Assembly: GCF_023159225.1 (NCBI RefSeq) | Contig: NC_063167.1 | Location: forward strand, 19,533,360 to 19,597,359 | DNA from: Perognathus longimembris pacificus | Lineage: Eukaryota > Chordata > Mammalia > Rodentia > Heteromyidae | Direction of reading: 5' to 3' | DNA length: 64,000 nucleotides | Part shown: piece after piece, positions 12,072 to 24,260 of the stretch | Position numbering within the stretch: the first letter of the stretch is position 1 | Layout of the letters: every line of letters begins with the position of its first letter | Program-made: the position numbers and the translations under genes | Notes under the pieces: model-generated | What the model saw: only the letters and a program-made list of their open reading frames with translations | Database searches by the model: none | Told to the model about the DNA's origin: nothing

Positions 12072-12268
12072 GCCCTCGGCCTATGTTCTTCCTTAGCTTT
12101 TTGCTCAAGGCTGGCACTCTACAACTTGAATCATAGCTCCTCTTTTTGTGGTTAATTGAAGATAAGAGTCTCACAGATTTTTCTTCCAGGGCTGGCCTGG
12201 AACTATGATCCTCAGATCTCAGCCTCCAGAGTAGCTAGGATTATAGGCACAGCCATCAGCGTCTAGCC
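12072..12268 (-). mobile_element. Dimeric SINE, 5'-truncated, next to (CT)n
   Basis: The reverse copy has lost its terminal GTTCAAGCC part. GCTCAAGGCTGGCACTCTAC and GATCTCAGCCTCCAGAG remain. It adjoins a CT/GT/GA repeat. Confidence 0.78.
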
Positions 12269-12604
12269 AAGTCTGAGGCTCTTAAACCTGTCACGGCCCA
12301 GACATGCTCCCTCTTCAGGAAAGGCAATGAGATGAGGTGAGTGAGATCTACATGAGGATACCAACCACTTCCCCCAACCCTCATGCCCAGTACATGGCTC
12401 AGTTGACCAGATGTTCCATATCCCAACTGCCCTGTACCACCTCAGCTGAACCTCTCCAGGGAGCAGCGCTCATCACACCACATTCTCTAATTCTACTCCT
12501 CTGTATTGGGTGAGGGGAGGAAAAAAATGAGCACTAGAGATGGTAACTAACTTGCTCAGCAGGACTGAACCAGTCATCGTGTCTAATATTCAATCACTGT
12601 TTTC

Positions 12605-12812
12605 TTTTCTTTTTTTTTTTTTTTTAAATTGGTCAAGGAGCTTGAACTTGGATCCTGGGTGCTGTCCCTGAGCTGTTTAGCTCAAGGCTAGCATGCTACC
12701 ACTTTCAGCCACAGCACCACTTCTAGTTTTCTTCCCAGGCTGGCTTTGAACCTCAATCCTCATATCTCTGACCCCTAAGTAGCTAGGATAACAGGTGTAA
12801 GCCACTAAGGCT
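12605..12812 (-). mobile_element. Dimeric SINE with internal deletion
   Basis: A reverse copy with a long T tail, GAGCTTGAACTTGGATCC and GTAGCTAGGATAACAGG. The linker AATTGGAGATAAGAG is missing. Confidence 0.78.
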
Positions 12813-13797
12813 TCCATTGGTGCTTTTTAAATTATCTTAACCACCAGGACAGGACTATATACCATGACTCCCATGTTGCAGGTGATGGAGTTTCCAGCAG
12901 AAGTTAAGCAAGTGGCCCACTAAGAGGCAGAGCTGGGATGTGAATCCAAGGCGGTCACAGCACACTCTGCCCAGTGATGGGCCCTTTCCTGTTTGGAACC
13001 TAGCTTCCTCACCTAGAGCATGGAGGTGGTTGCCAGGTCGGACCCCAGCCTGGGTCCTTACCCAGAAGCCTAGTGAGCTTGGACTATGAAAAAGGGCAGG
13101 TGCAGACATGACTGTCCAGCCAGGGTGGGCGCTGTCGGCCAGACACACAAAAACAATCAAATAAATCTAGCCAAGGAACTCCTAATCCTTCCCGGCTGTG
13201 GCTGCTACTGCTTGCTGGGCTTGCAAGCCGGGGCACAGCACGGCCAAGCACAGAGTGGCGGCCAAGACACTGGGAGTGATGCCGGGCCATGGAGGCAGCC
13301 TCAGCAACCTCACCCCCGGGGGGCAGGGCCGGGAAAGGCCCCCCTGAATGGTGACTCAGGCCTCCTTGACCCTCTCCTGGGTGGGCACGTTCCAGCACCG
13401 AAGCCTATTTTTAGATCGGGCTCCAGGCCTGAGCACAGAGCAGCAGCGAGGAGAGGCCTCGTGGGAGGGGCAAGCGCTTGATCCGCTCCTTCCTCTCGGG
13501 GCTCAACCCCACAGGCCTTCCAGGTGTCCATTAAGAAAGGTTAGAGGATTGGGGAGGGGGGGAAGGGGGTCAACACATGTGTCCCCTTTCCCTGGGACCC
13601 CCTTCCCCAGAGCTGCGCGCGGCCTCCTGAGAACGACCTTGGTTGGTTGGGACCAGGAGCCTCCGCATAGTCTGGGAGTCTGCCTGCTGGACAGCGGGAA
13701 GGGCTCCAGACACTGAGCTGGCCAGGGCGGAGAGAAGAGCTGAGAAGCAGAACTCCAGGATCCGGACCCCACCCGGCCACGCCCACACCAACGGAGA

Positions 13798-13990
13798 CCA
13801 CGCCCCCATCCCATCATGACTACCCCCGCGGCGGTCACGCCCACGAAATACCACCGCCCCCGCCACCGCCCGGGCCCGCCCACAGTGGCCACGCCCCATC
13901 TCATCGCGACACACCCGCTGTGGCCACGCCCACAAAATACCACGCCCCGCCGGCATCCGGGCCCCGCCCACAGTGGCCACGCCCTGGAGC
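13798..13990. repeat. GC-rich tandem duplication, units of about 90 bp
   Basis: Unit 1 is 13798-13888 and unit 2 is 13889-13976; a third copy begins at 13977. Shared marks are CCACGCCCC, GTCACGCCCACGAAATACCA versus GCCACGCCCACAAAATACCA, and GGGCCCGCCCACAGTGG. Confidence 0.85.
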
Positions 13991-14716
13991 CGGCCTTGAC
14001 ATCATCTTGGGCCTCGGGAGCCCGCCCTGGCCAACCCAGCAACCTGTCCTGAAATCAGGGGTGTGGGGAGAGAGGAAGGAGGCCGCTCCCTCTCCGTGGG
14101 GTCAGGGGGTGGAGGAGGGAAGCCGGACACTGGCACAGTTACTGGAAGCCTCCAAGCTGTGGGACTGCCGGAGCCTAGCAGGCTTGGGGGCCCGGGGAGG
14201 GGGGTGTACAGGCGGGTGCAGGGAGCCTCAGGAAGGCACTGGAGCAGAGGTCGCTAGCACTGACCCCCAGGGGCTGAGGCCGGAGTCCTGGGGAGTCGTG
14301 TTTTGGGAGAGGCCGCGGGCCAAGCCCATCCTGGGGGCGAAGGGCAGAGGATGGGAGGTGGAGCCCGTTCCCCCGGCACCATCTAGTGGGAAGTTTGGGA
14401 ATCGCGGAGCGGAGGACGGTGGGGAGGGACGGGGGCGGGCGGAGGGGGGCACACAACTCTCAGAATCCCTTCTCTCCCCGGAGGTGCCTAGGGCTCCTGT
14501 TCCCACCCGTTTGCCCAGGATACTCCTGTCCCGATTCGCCCAGATGAAAAAGGGAGCCCTTCTCAGGCTGGTCCTCCTCCCCCAGCTCCAGGGCCTGTCC
14601 CAGTTTCTCAGGATGCCTCCGGAACCTGCTTTCTCTCCACCCCAGCCACTGGTCCCCAAAGCCCCTGCCAACTGCCCTTCTTTTCTGTCTTCCTTTCTGG
14701 AAAGTCCTATTTATTT

Positions 14717-14948
14717 TTCTTATTTCTTTTTCTCTTTTGGCAATACTGGGGATTGAACTCGGGGCCCCAGGCTAGCTACGCAAGCGCAGCCAACACTCCA
14801 CCACCACCTGAGCCACACCTCCAGTCTTTCTGTACATTGGTTCGTTTCTGGAGGTAAGGGCTTACTTTATATTCTGGCCAGCCTGCTTCTTCCCACTTGA
14901 GCTTCCCCATAACGCTGGGGATGACAGGCGCCCGCCACCGCACCTGGC
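14717..14948 (-). mobile_element. Second SINE family, ID-like plus unrelated half
   Basis: GGGGATTGAACTCGGGGCC and ACCACCTGAGCCACACC mark the ID-like half. The other half (TTCTGGCCAGCCTGC, then GATGACAGGCGCCCGCC) differs from the common dimer. A related, older copy is at 20549-20752. Confidence 0.6.
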
Positions 14949-15959
14949 AAAAAGCCGTGTTTCTAAAACAGAAATCTAGTTGTCACTCTCTTGATTAAAA
15001 TATTTCCATGGCTTCTCATGGTCCACATTAACTCCAGATCTCAACTTGGAGCTTAGGCGAATCTTCAACCCTCCACACACACCAGCCCAACTCCCTTTTG
15101 TCCAGTGGGTGCAGTGGTCTGCTGTCGTCCTTCACTGTAGCACTCTCTCTGGCCTCATCCTTGCTGTCTTGGGGTGCTCAGCCTGGCAGGAACCATTTTC
15201 CTCAGGTCTTTCCTGACCCCCAGCTGTGAGCTAGGTACTCCCTTTAAAATTCCCTCATCCCCGCTCCATCCACACCTCTCACAGAGCAGCCTTCCCCCTG
15301 GGCTCCTAACTACCCAGCTACTCTGCAGGCAGTAGGCTTATTGAGATATTAATTGCTTTGCTCCCTTGTATTTCTCCCTCCCACTTCCATGCTGGTAGCC
15401 AAGGCCTTTGATTTTCCTAGCCTCGGGGAACTGTGCCCGGCAGAACACAAAAGCTGCTTGAAGTCTGATGGCTCATCCGGACTTTTGAAAACACTAACCT
15501 TCTGGAAGCAACTGCACTAGGTGCTCCCAAGGGAGGAGGAGAAGAGGACAAGAGAGGAGAGATGACAACTAGCTAGCTGTACAGGGAGAAGTGGAGTCCT
15601 GTAAGTGGTGACACCCTCCCTGGCAGGTGACAGGAGCTGAGGATGAGTGCTAATGTACCTGGGATCACTGGGTCCCTGGCACTGGGATTCCTAGCTTTAG
15701 TTTCCCAAAATAACAAAGGAACACCTAAGTCTCCGAACCTCAAGAAACCCTGTGGGGTAGGCCAGTAGGCATCTCTGTGGGGCCAAGGTTGAGTGAGTAC
15801 AGGCCTTCATGCTTAGGTGTAAGTGGGAACTTCAGGTCCTTGCCCCAAGCCTATAGACTTATTAGGTCTGCAATGGAATTCTCTGCCAAGTTATAGGAAA
15901 GTGCTTAGGGTGAGTCAGATTGGTGTTGGTATAAAGAGAATATAGAAATGGTATTTCTT

Positions 15960-16186
15960 AGCCAGATGCCAGTGGCTCACACCTGTGAGCCTAGCAACTA
16001 AGGAAGCTGAGACCTGAGGACTGCAGTTCCAAGCTAGCCCAGGCAGGAAAATCCATTCGATTCTTGTTTCCAACTAACCACCAAAAAGCCAGAAGTGAAG
16101 CTTTGGTTCAAGTGGTGGAACACTGGCCTTGAGTGAAAAAGCTAAGCGACACTACTTAGGCCATGAGTTCAAGCCCCAGGACTGAA
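15960..16186 (+). mobile_element. Dimeric SINE with GA-rich tail
   Basis: A forward copy with AGTGGCTCACACCTG, TTCAAGTGGTGGAACAC and a GAAAGAGGGAGAGGG tail. Confidence 0.82.
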
Positions 16187-16242
16187 AGAAAGAGGGAGAG
16201 GGAGAGGGTGAGGAAAAAAGGAAAGGAAAGAAGGAAACCCAG

Positions 16243-16430
16243 AGCTGGGTGCCAGCAGTGGCTTATGCCTGCAATCCTGGCTATTTGGTGGGCTGAAATC
16301 TGAGGATCACAATTTAAAGCCAGACTAGGCAGAAAAGTCCAAAACAATCTTCAAAATAACCAGCAAAAAGCAGGAGACCACCACCAGACCCTGAGTTCAA
16401 GCCCCAGAACCAGCACAAGAAAAAAAAAGA
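16243..16430 (+). mobile_element. Dimeric SINE with internal deletion
   Basis: The left half is present, but the tRNA-like A-box part is deleted. CCCTGAGTTCAAGCCCC and an A tail follow. Confidence 0.78.
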
Positions 16431-16754
16431 GAGAGATTTGTCTGTGTGCCAAGATTTCTATCTTCGGCACCTGTCTGTGTCTGCCTCCGGTACAGAGCTG
16501 AGACCACGTGGGCCTCATTCACAATTGTATCCTCGGGACCCAGCATGGTATTGGCACATTGTAAGTACTCAAGATATATTTGTTGTCCTCGGCAGCTTCA
16601 GAAATCCTTCTAAAGTTCAAGTGTACTTCTGTGGTCCTCTTGGCCCAGCCATCAAAACAAACTAAAATGCAAACCCTACCAGCATCCCCAGCCTCATCTC
16701 TGCAGCCCATCCTCCCCACAACCACACAGCACCATTTTGCAATTCCCCAAACTT

Positions 16755-16905
16755 GCTGGGTTGTTTCATGCCTCTGTGCCTTTGCTTATGTGGCACCCTC
16801 TGCCTGAAGTGCCCTTTCCCCTTTCTCTGCCTAGGGAGCTTTCAATTCATCTTCTAAGCACAGCACAAGTATTTCCTTCTCGCTCTTCTCTGACACTCTC
16901 CCCAT
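16755..16905 (+). mobile_element. L2-like relic
   Basis: TGCCTCTGTGCCTTTGCTTA, CCCTCTGCCTGAAGTGCCC and TTCTCTGACACTCTCCCC match the L2 3' end pattern. Confidence 0.55.
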
Positions 16906-17911
16906 GAGGCAAAAAGCGATCTCTGCTTCTCTGGAGCCTCGTGGGCATGAGCTCATGCCCCATGTTCATCCTCCCTCTTCCCAAGGCCCTGTGTCCTGAA
17001 TTCTCCAGCGAATTGAGTCCCCAGTTCCCCACATAGGGCCAGGCACCCCAGAGATTTTCTGCAAGTGCTCACTGCTCACTGAGCTGCAACCCAGATCCTC
17101 CAGGGATTCATGGGGCTGACCGGAGCATCCTCTTCCATCTGGGCCTCTGTTTTCCCTTTGCACAATGGAGGGAGTGGAACTCCATGGTCTCTAGGGCCCC
17201 TCCTTTCCTCAGTTGAGCTTGGAAATGATGGCATATAAAACCCAACTCACGTGTGTGCCCTGCAGGCCAGCTAAAGGCAGAGCACGCTCAGACGCCTCTG
17301 CCTACATGGCTGCATGCATGTGACCCTCACAGAGAAGTGTGTCTGTGGCCTTCTGGATGCAGATGCTCTGTCCTCCCATCCCCCTCCTCCCGTCAGCCAT
17401 TGGCCTTGACAGTGAAAAATTCAGAAATAGTCAGGGCTGCCGGTCCAGCCATGAGTTAATATTCAAGGAATGAGCCTTCTGCAATATGCATGGCCTGAGG
17501 CTGGTGTCCTATGGGGCTCCCCACTTCCCAGGCCTGCACAAGCAGCGGCCTCCCACCCCACCCACCCCAGGCATAGACAGACACAGGCTGCTACCAGCAG
17601 GGCACTAAGCCCAGACCCTCAGCGACATTTGCTGTTTGGACGCTCCCCTTCCAATGTCTCCCCATTCACTCATTCATTCACTGACTCACGCAATCATTCA
17701 TTCATCTGGCAATATCTATGAAGTTCCTATCATGTGCCCGGCAACTGAAGTTATGTCTGTAATTACAGCTTACATGCTGTTCGGCCATCAGGGGCTCCCA
17801 GTCCAGTAGGACAGATAGGAAATAAGAAAGAGGTGAGATAATTTCAGGCCAACAGAAATAGTCCTATGGAAGGATTAAGATAATACGATTTGTTTGTTTT
17901 AAGTGATTGGA

Positions 17912-18149
17912 AGCTGGGCATCAATGGCTCATGTCTAAAACCCTAGCTACTTAGGAGGCTGCAATCTGAGGATCTCAGTTCAAAGCCAGCTCAGGCAGAC
18001 AAATCTGAGAGACTCCTTTCCCCACTTACCAAGCCCATACCAGAAGTGGAGGTATGGCTTAAGTGGTAGAGTTCCAGCTGTGAAGAAAAGCATCAAGTGA
18101 GAGCAAGAAGCCCTGAGTTCAATCCCCAGCACTGGCAGAAAAAAAAAAT
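17912..18149 (+). mobile_element. Dimeric SINE
   Basis: A forward copy with TTAGGAGGCTGCAATCTGAG, TTAAGTGGTAGAG and CCCTGAGTTCAATCCCC. Confidence 0.82.
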
Positions 18150-18684
18150 TCAGAGGGCACAAAATAGCCAAGGCCTTTCCAGAGAGCACTGGAGCGGGGC
18201 AGCAATCCAAAGAGCAGGAACCAGCAAAACAGGGAAAGTCTTTCAAATGGAGGAGACAACAAAGAGCTAGGGAAGTCTTTTAAGCAGGAGCTACAGCAAA
18301 TGCAAAAGCCCTGAAGAAGGAGAAACACCACATGTTTGAGGAGCAGACAGGAAGCCATGAACTGGCAGCTCAGTCAGTGAGAAGAATGACAGGAGAATTA
18401 GAGCAGTGGCCAGTGCCCCACCCAAGGCCCCACCCAGATGATACTGACTGACCACCTCAAGTTCTCCTGGATTGAGGCTCACAGTGGAGCAGCTCAGGAT
18501 GGAAGGTCACCTGGGCTAGATTAAAACATGCATGCTCTACCCATTGGGAAAAGGGTGGAGTTCCCATACATAATTCTAACAGAAATTATACTATTTCATG
18601 ATGCATAATACATGTGTACTGAAATGAAAATAACCTCTTCTTGGATGTGTGTGTATGTGTGTGCATGTGTGTGTATGTTCACAC

Positions 18685-18909
18685 ACTGGTACTGGAGCTT
18701 GACCAGGGCCTGTCCCTTAGCTTTTTTTGCTCAAAGCTACCACTTTACTACTTGAGCCACAGCCCTACTTCTGGCTTTTTACCACCCTATTTAATTGGAG
18801 CTGAGAGTCTCTCAGACTCCCCTGCCCCAGCTGGCTTCAAATCATCATCTTCAGATCTCTAGCTTCCTGAGTGGCTAGGATTACAGACATGAGCCACCAG
18901 CATTTGGCC
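18685..18909 (-). mobile_element. Dimeric SINE, next to (GT)n
   Basis: A reverse copy with ACTACTTGAGCCACAGCCC and GTGGCTAGGATTACAGAC. It follows a short GT microsatellite. Confidence 0.82.
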
Positions 18910-20548
18910 TTCTTTTTAGATTTTTTTTTAATAGTAAAAATTCCAGAGAGGGTTATTAAAGCAGAATCTCCTTCTGCTTAGATGAGTGTGCAGTGTGTCA
19001 TTGCTGCCTTGCTGGTATCTCTAGCTGGTCTTGGACTGTTGTTCATTGGGTTTCCCAGTGCTGATATCAGGGCTGATATCCAACGGCTCTCCATCACATG
19101 ACGCTGGCTCCAAGGGGCCCAGCGGCTCACTTGACCCCTGACAAGAACAGAGTGGAGCTGGACCCAGCCCAGCCTCAGGCCCTGTCCTGCCCCTTGTCTT
19201 CCTTCTTCTGCCCAGCTAAGCTCAAAGCCTCTATGCTCCATGCTCCCCTCAAGCCCCGCTCCTGAACCTAGAGGTAGACCCACGTGTCAAGTGGTCACCA
19301 CTGTCTGCCTGCTGGCCACGGAGAGGAAAGACCTGGGGAGCCCCAGCCTGCATGGCCCACAGCGCTGGGTCTTGGGCTGGCCTCACCTCTTTCGTGGTGG
19401 TGCACGTTACACGTCCCATCTTTCCCTCCCCCACCTAACTTGATAAGACAACAATTCCGCACGCAGACCTGAAAGAAATTAAACCCAGTCCGCAACAGTG
19501 GGAAGAGTTGCGCTCTCCGGAAATAGGATTTAGGAAACTCAGACGAGGAGTGACTCTTAGGGGCAATGGCCTGCTGGATGGCTCAGGCAGCACCCCCACA
19601 TGCAGGCATCTCCCCAAGCCAACTCCAGGGCTGAGCTCAGCCTCCTCTGGACTCCAGCATCCCAGCCCACTCCCAGCACCACTTCCCTGGGTGGGAAGTG
19701 ACAAATGAGCCCGAGGAAGTGGGGGGAGGGGTTGGCAATCGATGGCATTAACATGGTGCCCAAATTAAATATTGACTTTCTTGGTGGACTCTAGGGACGC
19801 CTGGATTGATGGCTGGAACTGTGCGGTGCCACCACAGGAGATGGGGACAGACCAGACTGGAGCAGGCCCCTTGGGAAACGGAGGACGGTGGAGAGGGCTC
19901 TCCCCTGTTCTTGCTTGCTCAGGAGCAGCGGTGAGGCTGCAGGGGGCCTGGGAGACCATGCTTGTATCTCTATTGCCTGCCAAGAAGCCTCCTCACGGAG
20001 ACAAGTTCCCTCCTCCCAGAAGGGCCTGGCTTGGTGGAACACCCCCTTCCCTGCCTCTCCCCACCAGCACACCCCTCATTCCCCCTCCAGGAACAGTGGC
20101 TGGCCTGCAGCCCAGCAAATGAGCGAAATCAATCTCTGTGATAGCACCCATTACCTGGACTCAGGACCCTGTCTCCCAGGGTGGTAGGCCTGGCTATTTT
20201 GGGTCTGTCATGACGTGGGATCTGGGAAGGGATGAGGACATCTTCTCCAGTGAACTCACCTTCACAGCCTACCGGAGGTCCTGAGTTTTCTCTTCCCTAT
20301 TTCAAGCTCCACTTCTAGAATAGTCTATTCTACCTTCATTCTTTCACCTCCCACTCACAGCCCGCTCCAATCCAGCTTCCTGCGGTGTCAGTCAGTCCCT
20401 GGCTCCTCTTTTATGCGCAGTCCACCTGAGAAGCTGATAATTCTACCCCCCCACCCCCAGGGACTTCTCTGGAGGCAGCCCCCTCCCAAGCCCCGCCCCT
20501 GTGTGTCTAACTGCTGCATCCCACCTGATTACCTTCCCATTGACTGTC

Positions 20549-20752
20549 TTTTTTTTTGGGGGGGGGCAGGGATTTAACACAGGACCTTATACTTTGCCAC
20601 TTGAACCACATATCCAGCCTTTTTTCAGGGTAGGGTCATCTCCTACCTGTGTTTCCCCATGTGGCTAGGAGTGACAGACGTGCCTCATTATTCCCAGCCA
20701 TGGTGCTAAACTACAGCTGGGATAGCAGGTGTGTACCGCTGTGCCCAGCCAA
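20549..20752 (-). mobile_element. Second SINE family, old copy
   Basis: A T and G run, GGGATTTAACACAGGACC, GCCACTTGAACCACAT and GGCTAGGAGTGACAGACG. It resembles 14717-14948 but is more diverged. Confidence 0.5.
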
Positions 20753-21808
20753 TGACTGGGATGGGAGTCTTGAGAAGTGGGATGCCACGGCTGGCCTTAA
20801 CCTGCAATCTCCACCTCCCCGTGACTGTCTTAACATTAAGGTACCCAAGGTTAAATTCATGATTGTCTGCCCCAAAGCTGGTCTTTTTCCTGTGCCCTTA
20901 AGCCAATGGCATGATCATCCACCCAGGTGTGTTGACAAAAGCTTGAGTCATGCCTGACTCCTGGCCTATGCTCAATCCACCTGAAGGGCCGACAACTCCA
21001 CCCACTGCATGGACTCCCTTCCTCCCCCCTTCCCCCCCCCCCCCAGCACATACTCCTAAAGTCTTCTTCCTATGGACAGGTTCCCTGCTGGTCCCTGCAG
21101 CTAGCCTCACTGTTCAGTCTCCTTCCAACCCACCTCACCTCCACCAAGAAATCTAAGAGATAAATCTCACCATTCTCAACACCCTTTCTTGGCATCTCCC
21201 TAGTTTTAAAAGCCCAAGTCCTCAAGGGGTCTCCCTGATCGAAGTACACAGCACGTGCCTTGGGGAGCCGGAAAGCGTGTCCATCTTCCTAGAGTGAGAA
21301 GGAAGATGCAGTGCACTGTGAGCCCCATGGAGCTGCCAGAGTGGGTGTGAGGAAGTTTGGAGGGAAGAGTCCAGACAGGCCCAAGTCAGCAACAATCCAC
21401 CCCAGGTCTTCCCTCAGGCCACCCAACTTCCTTTTAATTGGTAACTAATGAACGTGAATTAAGCCCAATTGAGTCTTAATGTGTGTACTCAAATGCCAGC
21501 CCCAACCTGCTTCCCCTCTCTCAGGGGTTGCAGGTAGGAGAGGATGGGGGGATGGGTGGGAAGGCAGACATACCCTTTTCTTAGCCCTCAGGAGGCCAAT
21601 ACCAGCCCACAGGTATTCTCTTGGCTTCTACCTCCCTGGACCCCCTCTGTGCCCAGCAATATCCCTGGAACATGGAGATACTAGCTCTGACTGGGCTGGG
21701 GTCCTCCCTCCTCCCTAGGGCCCAGGTCATGGCAGAGTACCCATTTTTACAGAGGAGCCTGTGTGTGGCCTGGAGCTATACTGTCTGGTGTGTCCAGAAG
21801 GCACTGAG

Positions 21809-21810
<2 letters not shown>

Positions 21811-21855
<45 letters not shown>
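21811..21855. repeat. (TG)n microsatellite
   Basis: About 22 TG units. Confidence 0.95.
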
Positions 21856-21856
<1 letters not shown>

Positions 21857-22177
21857 CATGCATAAGCAACTTCAAGAACTTAGTCAAAAAAGAATATCAG
21901 CTATTTTGGTAATTTTTATGTTGATTGCATGTTGTACTATTTGTAATATATTGGGTTAAATATCTTACTAAAATTTGAAACAAAAGTGGCTACTAGAAAA
22001 TTAGATATATCATTTGCATTGTACTTTTGTGAATGCCCCCAGGAACTGCTCTCCTAAAGGAAGAAGTATGGTCTGTCTACCCAGGCAGGCCCCATCAGTC
22101 TGCAAGGCATGGAGAGGCTGCCTGGGCCTTAGTCTTGCTTCTGGCCTCTGTCTCTTGGGGGAGGGGAACAAATCCTT

Positions 22178-22198
22178 TTCAGCACCCTGGACAGCAGC
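22178..22198 (+). promoter_or_regulatory. RE1/NRSE-like REST binding site
   Basis: Both halves of the canonical 21-bp RE1 are intact at the normal spacing: TTCAGCACC, two bases, then GGACAGC. REST silences neuronal genes outside neurons, and ADGRB2, a brain gene, ends 3 kb away. The mismatches are confined to the loosely specified centre and the 3' end. Confidence 0.6.
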
Positions 22199-23741
22199 CA
22201 AGTTGGGGTCCAGAGTTTTTGGAGCCCAGAGTTGGTACTGAGGCCCAACAGGGAATAACTTGCTAAAGCAGATCATCTCTACAAAATACTCCTCACGTTT
22301 TGGAGATTTAATCTAAAGCCTCACACATTCTAGGTAAACACTCCACTACTGAGCTTCAGCGGGTGGAGGGCTTGCCTAGAATGCACATGCCCCAGATGTG
22401 ATCCCCAACCCCCACCTAACTCCCCAGAAAAGCCTCCCTGAGAGACATGCTCAGGATACCCAGTGAGGAAGGCTGGGTAAGGACTGTCATCACATCCATT
22501 TTGCAAATGAGAGAAGCAAGGACAAGCAAGCTCTGGGCATCCCATCCTTTCATTCTGTAGAGGTCCCCGAGCCCAACTTGCTCAGGCCTGGCTGAGAGCA
22601 CACAACCACCCAAGTGGCCACACACTGTAGGAGCCATTCTGGGGTCAGTGGTGCGGTGACAGTGTGTGACTAGGCTGTAAGGGCCCCACTGAGGAGCAGC
22701 TGCGGAGCTGGGGGTTTTGGGCTGAGTCTAAAAGGATGAAGGGCTTTGCCAGTTCAGCAGGAACTGAGTGTGCTCATGTTAGGAGGAAAGGTGCATGCAC
22801 AGTCACAGAGGCAAGAGAGGAGTGGGAAAGTAGGCAAGGGCTACACTGCCAAGGACCATGACATATAGACTAATTTTTGGATCCTGGGCATCCTGGGCCA
22901 GCGGCACCCCCACCAGATCTGGGTTTTCAGACGATCACTATTGAGACATATGCATGAAGGTCTGAGGTGAGTAAATAAAGGAGCCTATGAGGCGAGAGAT
23001 GCAAGCCCAGGAACAAAATAGCAGGTTGTTAGAAATCAACCCAAATGGGAGGGCTCTCAGGCCAAGGATAAGGAAACCCAAAAAGAGACACAACAAGTCA
23101 GTGCCTAGGAGGAGAGCAGGGACGGGGTGGGGGGGAGGCGGGGGGAGGGGAACGGGCGTCACAGTCCCAGGAAAGTCTTGGAACACAAAAGTGGCAAATC
23201 TCAAAGCTGTCAGGAGCCTCTCCTGGCAGCTGTGCCCACTGATGGAGCAGAATCAACCAGGTAGACACAAAGCAAGAAACTACCAGCGGGGAGGGAAATG
23301 CAAATCCATACTCCACCCCAGAGAGTCCTTGCCAGCGGAGGCCAGGGAAAGGGAGAAGCAGACAGGAGCTCAGGGAAAGGCATGGGGTCTGCTAGGTGGT
23401 GGCAGGGGATAGCACGGAGAAATCTGCTGGCACAAGACCAGGAGCTAGGCCTTTGTGCAAGACCCTCACAGCCTTTTAGGAACAAGACCCCTGATTTGCA
23501 GACCTTCTACCCCTCCCTTTCTCCCCAGGCTCCTGAAAGGGCTGCCAATCACAGTGCCTGGGACTGATCAGAGCCCTTCCTTTCATGGAGGTTTTCTACT
23601 TGGAATTCAAAAGAGGAAAGATTCTTCCCTCTGGGGGCAGAGTGATGGGAGCTGGGAGGGGAAGGCCGGGTGGGCCGGGGGATGAGGATGCCTGCCTAGA
23701 AGAATGATGATCCCTCCCTCCCTTCACGAACATGCGTGCAT

Positions 23742-23782
<41 letters not shown>
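23742..23782. repeat. (CA)n microsatellite
   Basis: About 20 CA units directly before a reverse SINE. Confidence 0.95.
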
Positions 23783-23785
<3 letters not shown>

Positions 23786-23824
23786 CAAGCCAGGCCAAGA
23801 TGAAACTCCCTCTCACCCACACAC

Positions 23825-24063
23825 TTTTTTTTTGCCAGTCCTGGGACTTGAACTCAGCACCTGGTACTGTCCCTAAGCTTCTTTTGCTCTATGCTAGCAC
23901 TCTACCACTTGAGCCATAGCACCACTTCTGGCTTTTTAGGGTAATTTATTGGAGATAAGAGTCTTATGAACTTTCCTGCCTGGCTGGCTTTGAACCATGA
24001 TCCTCAGATCTTAGCCTCCTCAGTAGCTAGGGTTACAGTAGCTAGGGTCACTAGCACCCGGGC
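23825..24063 (-). mobile_element. Dimeric SINE, next to (CA)n
   Basis: A reverse copy with GGGACTTGAACTCAGC, CTACCACTTGAGCCATAGC and a duplicated GTAGCTAGGGT near its end. Confidence 0.82.
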
Positions 24064-24139
24064 CTGCATGTTCTCTTGAGTGAGGAAAGCTCCCTGTGCC
24101 TAGCTGGCTGGCATCAGATTCTGCCCACTCTTGGCCGCA

Positions 24140-24260
24140 TCCCAATATAGTCACTTAGAAACCAGGTTTATGTGGCCACATCGTGTACAATCTGCCTCAT
24201 TTTCCTCATCTGTAAAATGGGACAGTCACTGCACCTGCCTGCAAGAACCAGATGTGGTGT
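24140..24260 (+). mobile_element. MIR-like fragment
   Basis: CCTCATTTTCCTCATCTGTA followed by AAATGGGACAGT is an MIR core. Confidence 0.55.

Noticed and set aside
13503..14756. Open frames of 136-278 codons on both strands
   Set aside because: They cover the GC-rich tandem duplication, have no recognisable domain and no splice context.
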